NCBI GenBank assembly: GCA_007128995.1
Contig: SKWJ01000188.1
Span: 1-6,194, forward strand
Reading direction: 5' to 3'
DNA length: 6,194 nucleotides
Source: Paracoccaceae bacterium
GTDB lineage: Bacteria; Pseudomonadota; Alphaproteobacteria; Rhodobacterales; Rhodobacteraceae
The position numbers were made by a program, and so were the translations under genes. Positions 6,165-6,194 of this stretch are shown one piece after another. Numbering within the stretch: position 1 is the first letter of the stretch; each line of letters begins with the position of its first letter. Below the pieces are notes generated by a model. The model made no database searches. It was not told where the DNA came from and was given only the letters and a program-made list of their open reading frames with translations.

Positions 6165-6194
6165 ATGGAGATTCGCGAGGCGCTCACCTTTGAC
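6165..6194 (+). CDS. guaB: IMP dehydrogenase, first ten codons (runs off right edge)
   Basis: GuaB oxidises IMP to XMP with NAD+, the committed step to guanine nucleotides. Only MEIREALTFD is visible, but this is the characteristic start of bacterial IMP dehydrogenases (E-A-L-T-F-D followed by D-V-L-L-x-P in the family). The ATG at 6165 has a strong AAGGAG Shine-Dalgarno (6152-6157) with a 7-nt spacer. It lies 94 nt after oxyR. That gap has a possible weak promoter (TTGAGG at 6092-6097 with a poor -10 near 6116) and a 7-bp inverted repeat. Both the catalytic barrel and any CBS domains lie outside the window. With so few residues, the call rests on the motif plus the strong ribosome binding site. 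Confidence 0.8.
   Translation, partial: MEIREALTFD

Overview
The window reads as ordinary chromosomal DNA of a high-GC alphaproteobacterium, most likely a member of the Rhodobacterales (Rhodobacteraceae). That placement is inferred from protein character and gene order; there is no 16S or other marker gene here. Two gene blocks diverge from a shared 159-bp intergenic region (4008-4166). No mobile element, tRNA, rRNA or CRISPR array was found.

Minus-strand block (4007 down to 1): a leucine/isovalerate degradation operon, in transcription order ivd (isovaleryl-CoA dehydrogenase), a small DUF1622-type membrane protein, a 338-bp stretch with no convincing intact gene, mccB (3-methylcrotonyl-CoA carboxylase carboxyltransferase subunit) and the first 150 codons of mccA (its biotin carboxylase/biotin-carrier subunit), which runs off the left edge. 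Ivd oxidises isovaleryl-CoA to 3-methylcrotonyl-CoA, and MccA/MccB carboxylate that to 3-methylglutaconyl-CoA. A sigma70-like promoter with a TetR-style palindrome over its predicted start lies just upstream of ivd. A perfect 9-bp inverted repeat lies just upstream of mccB.

Plus-strand block (4167 to the right edge): a nucleoside hydrolase with every expected active-site residue, an OxyR-type LysR regulator that keeps the peroxide-sensing cysteine pair, and the first ten codons of guaB (IMP dehydrogenase). The hydrolase releases free bases from nucleosides for salvage and GuaB commits IMP to guanine nucleotides, so the outer two genes share purine metabolism. OxyR between them is out of its usual context beside katG or ahpC.

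There is no clear sign of a previously undescribed system. The points most worth checking are the membrane gene inside the leucine operon, the possible decayed gene after it (faint glutathione S-transferase resemblance), and the two palindromes at the ivd and mccB leaders.
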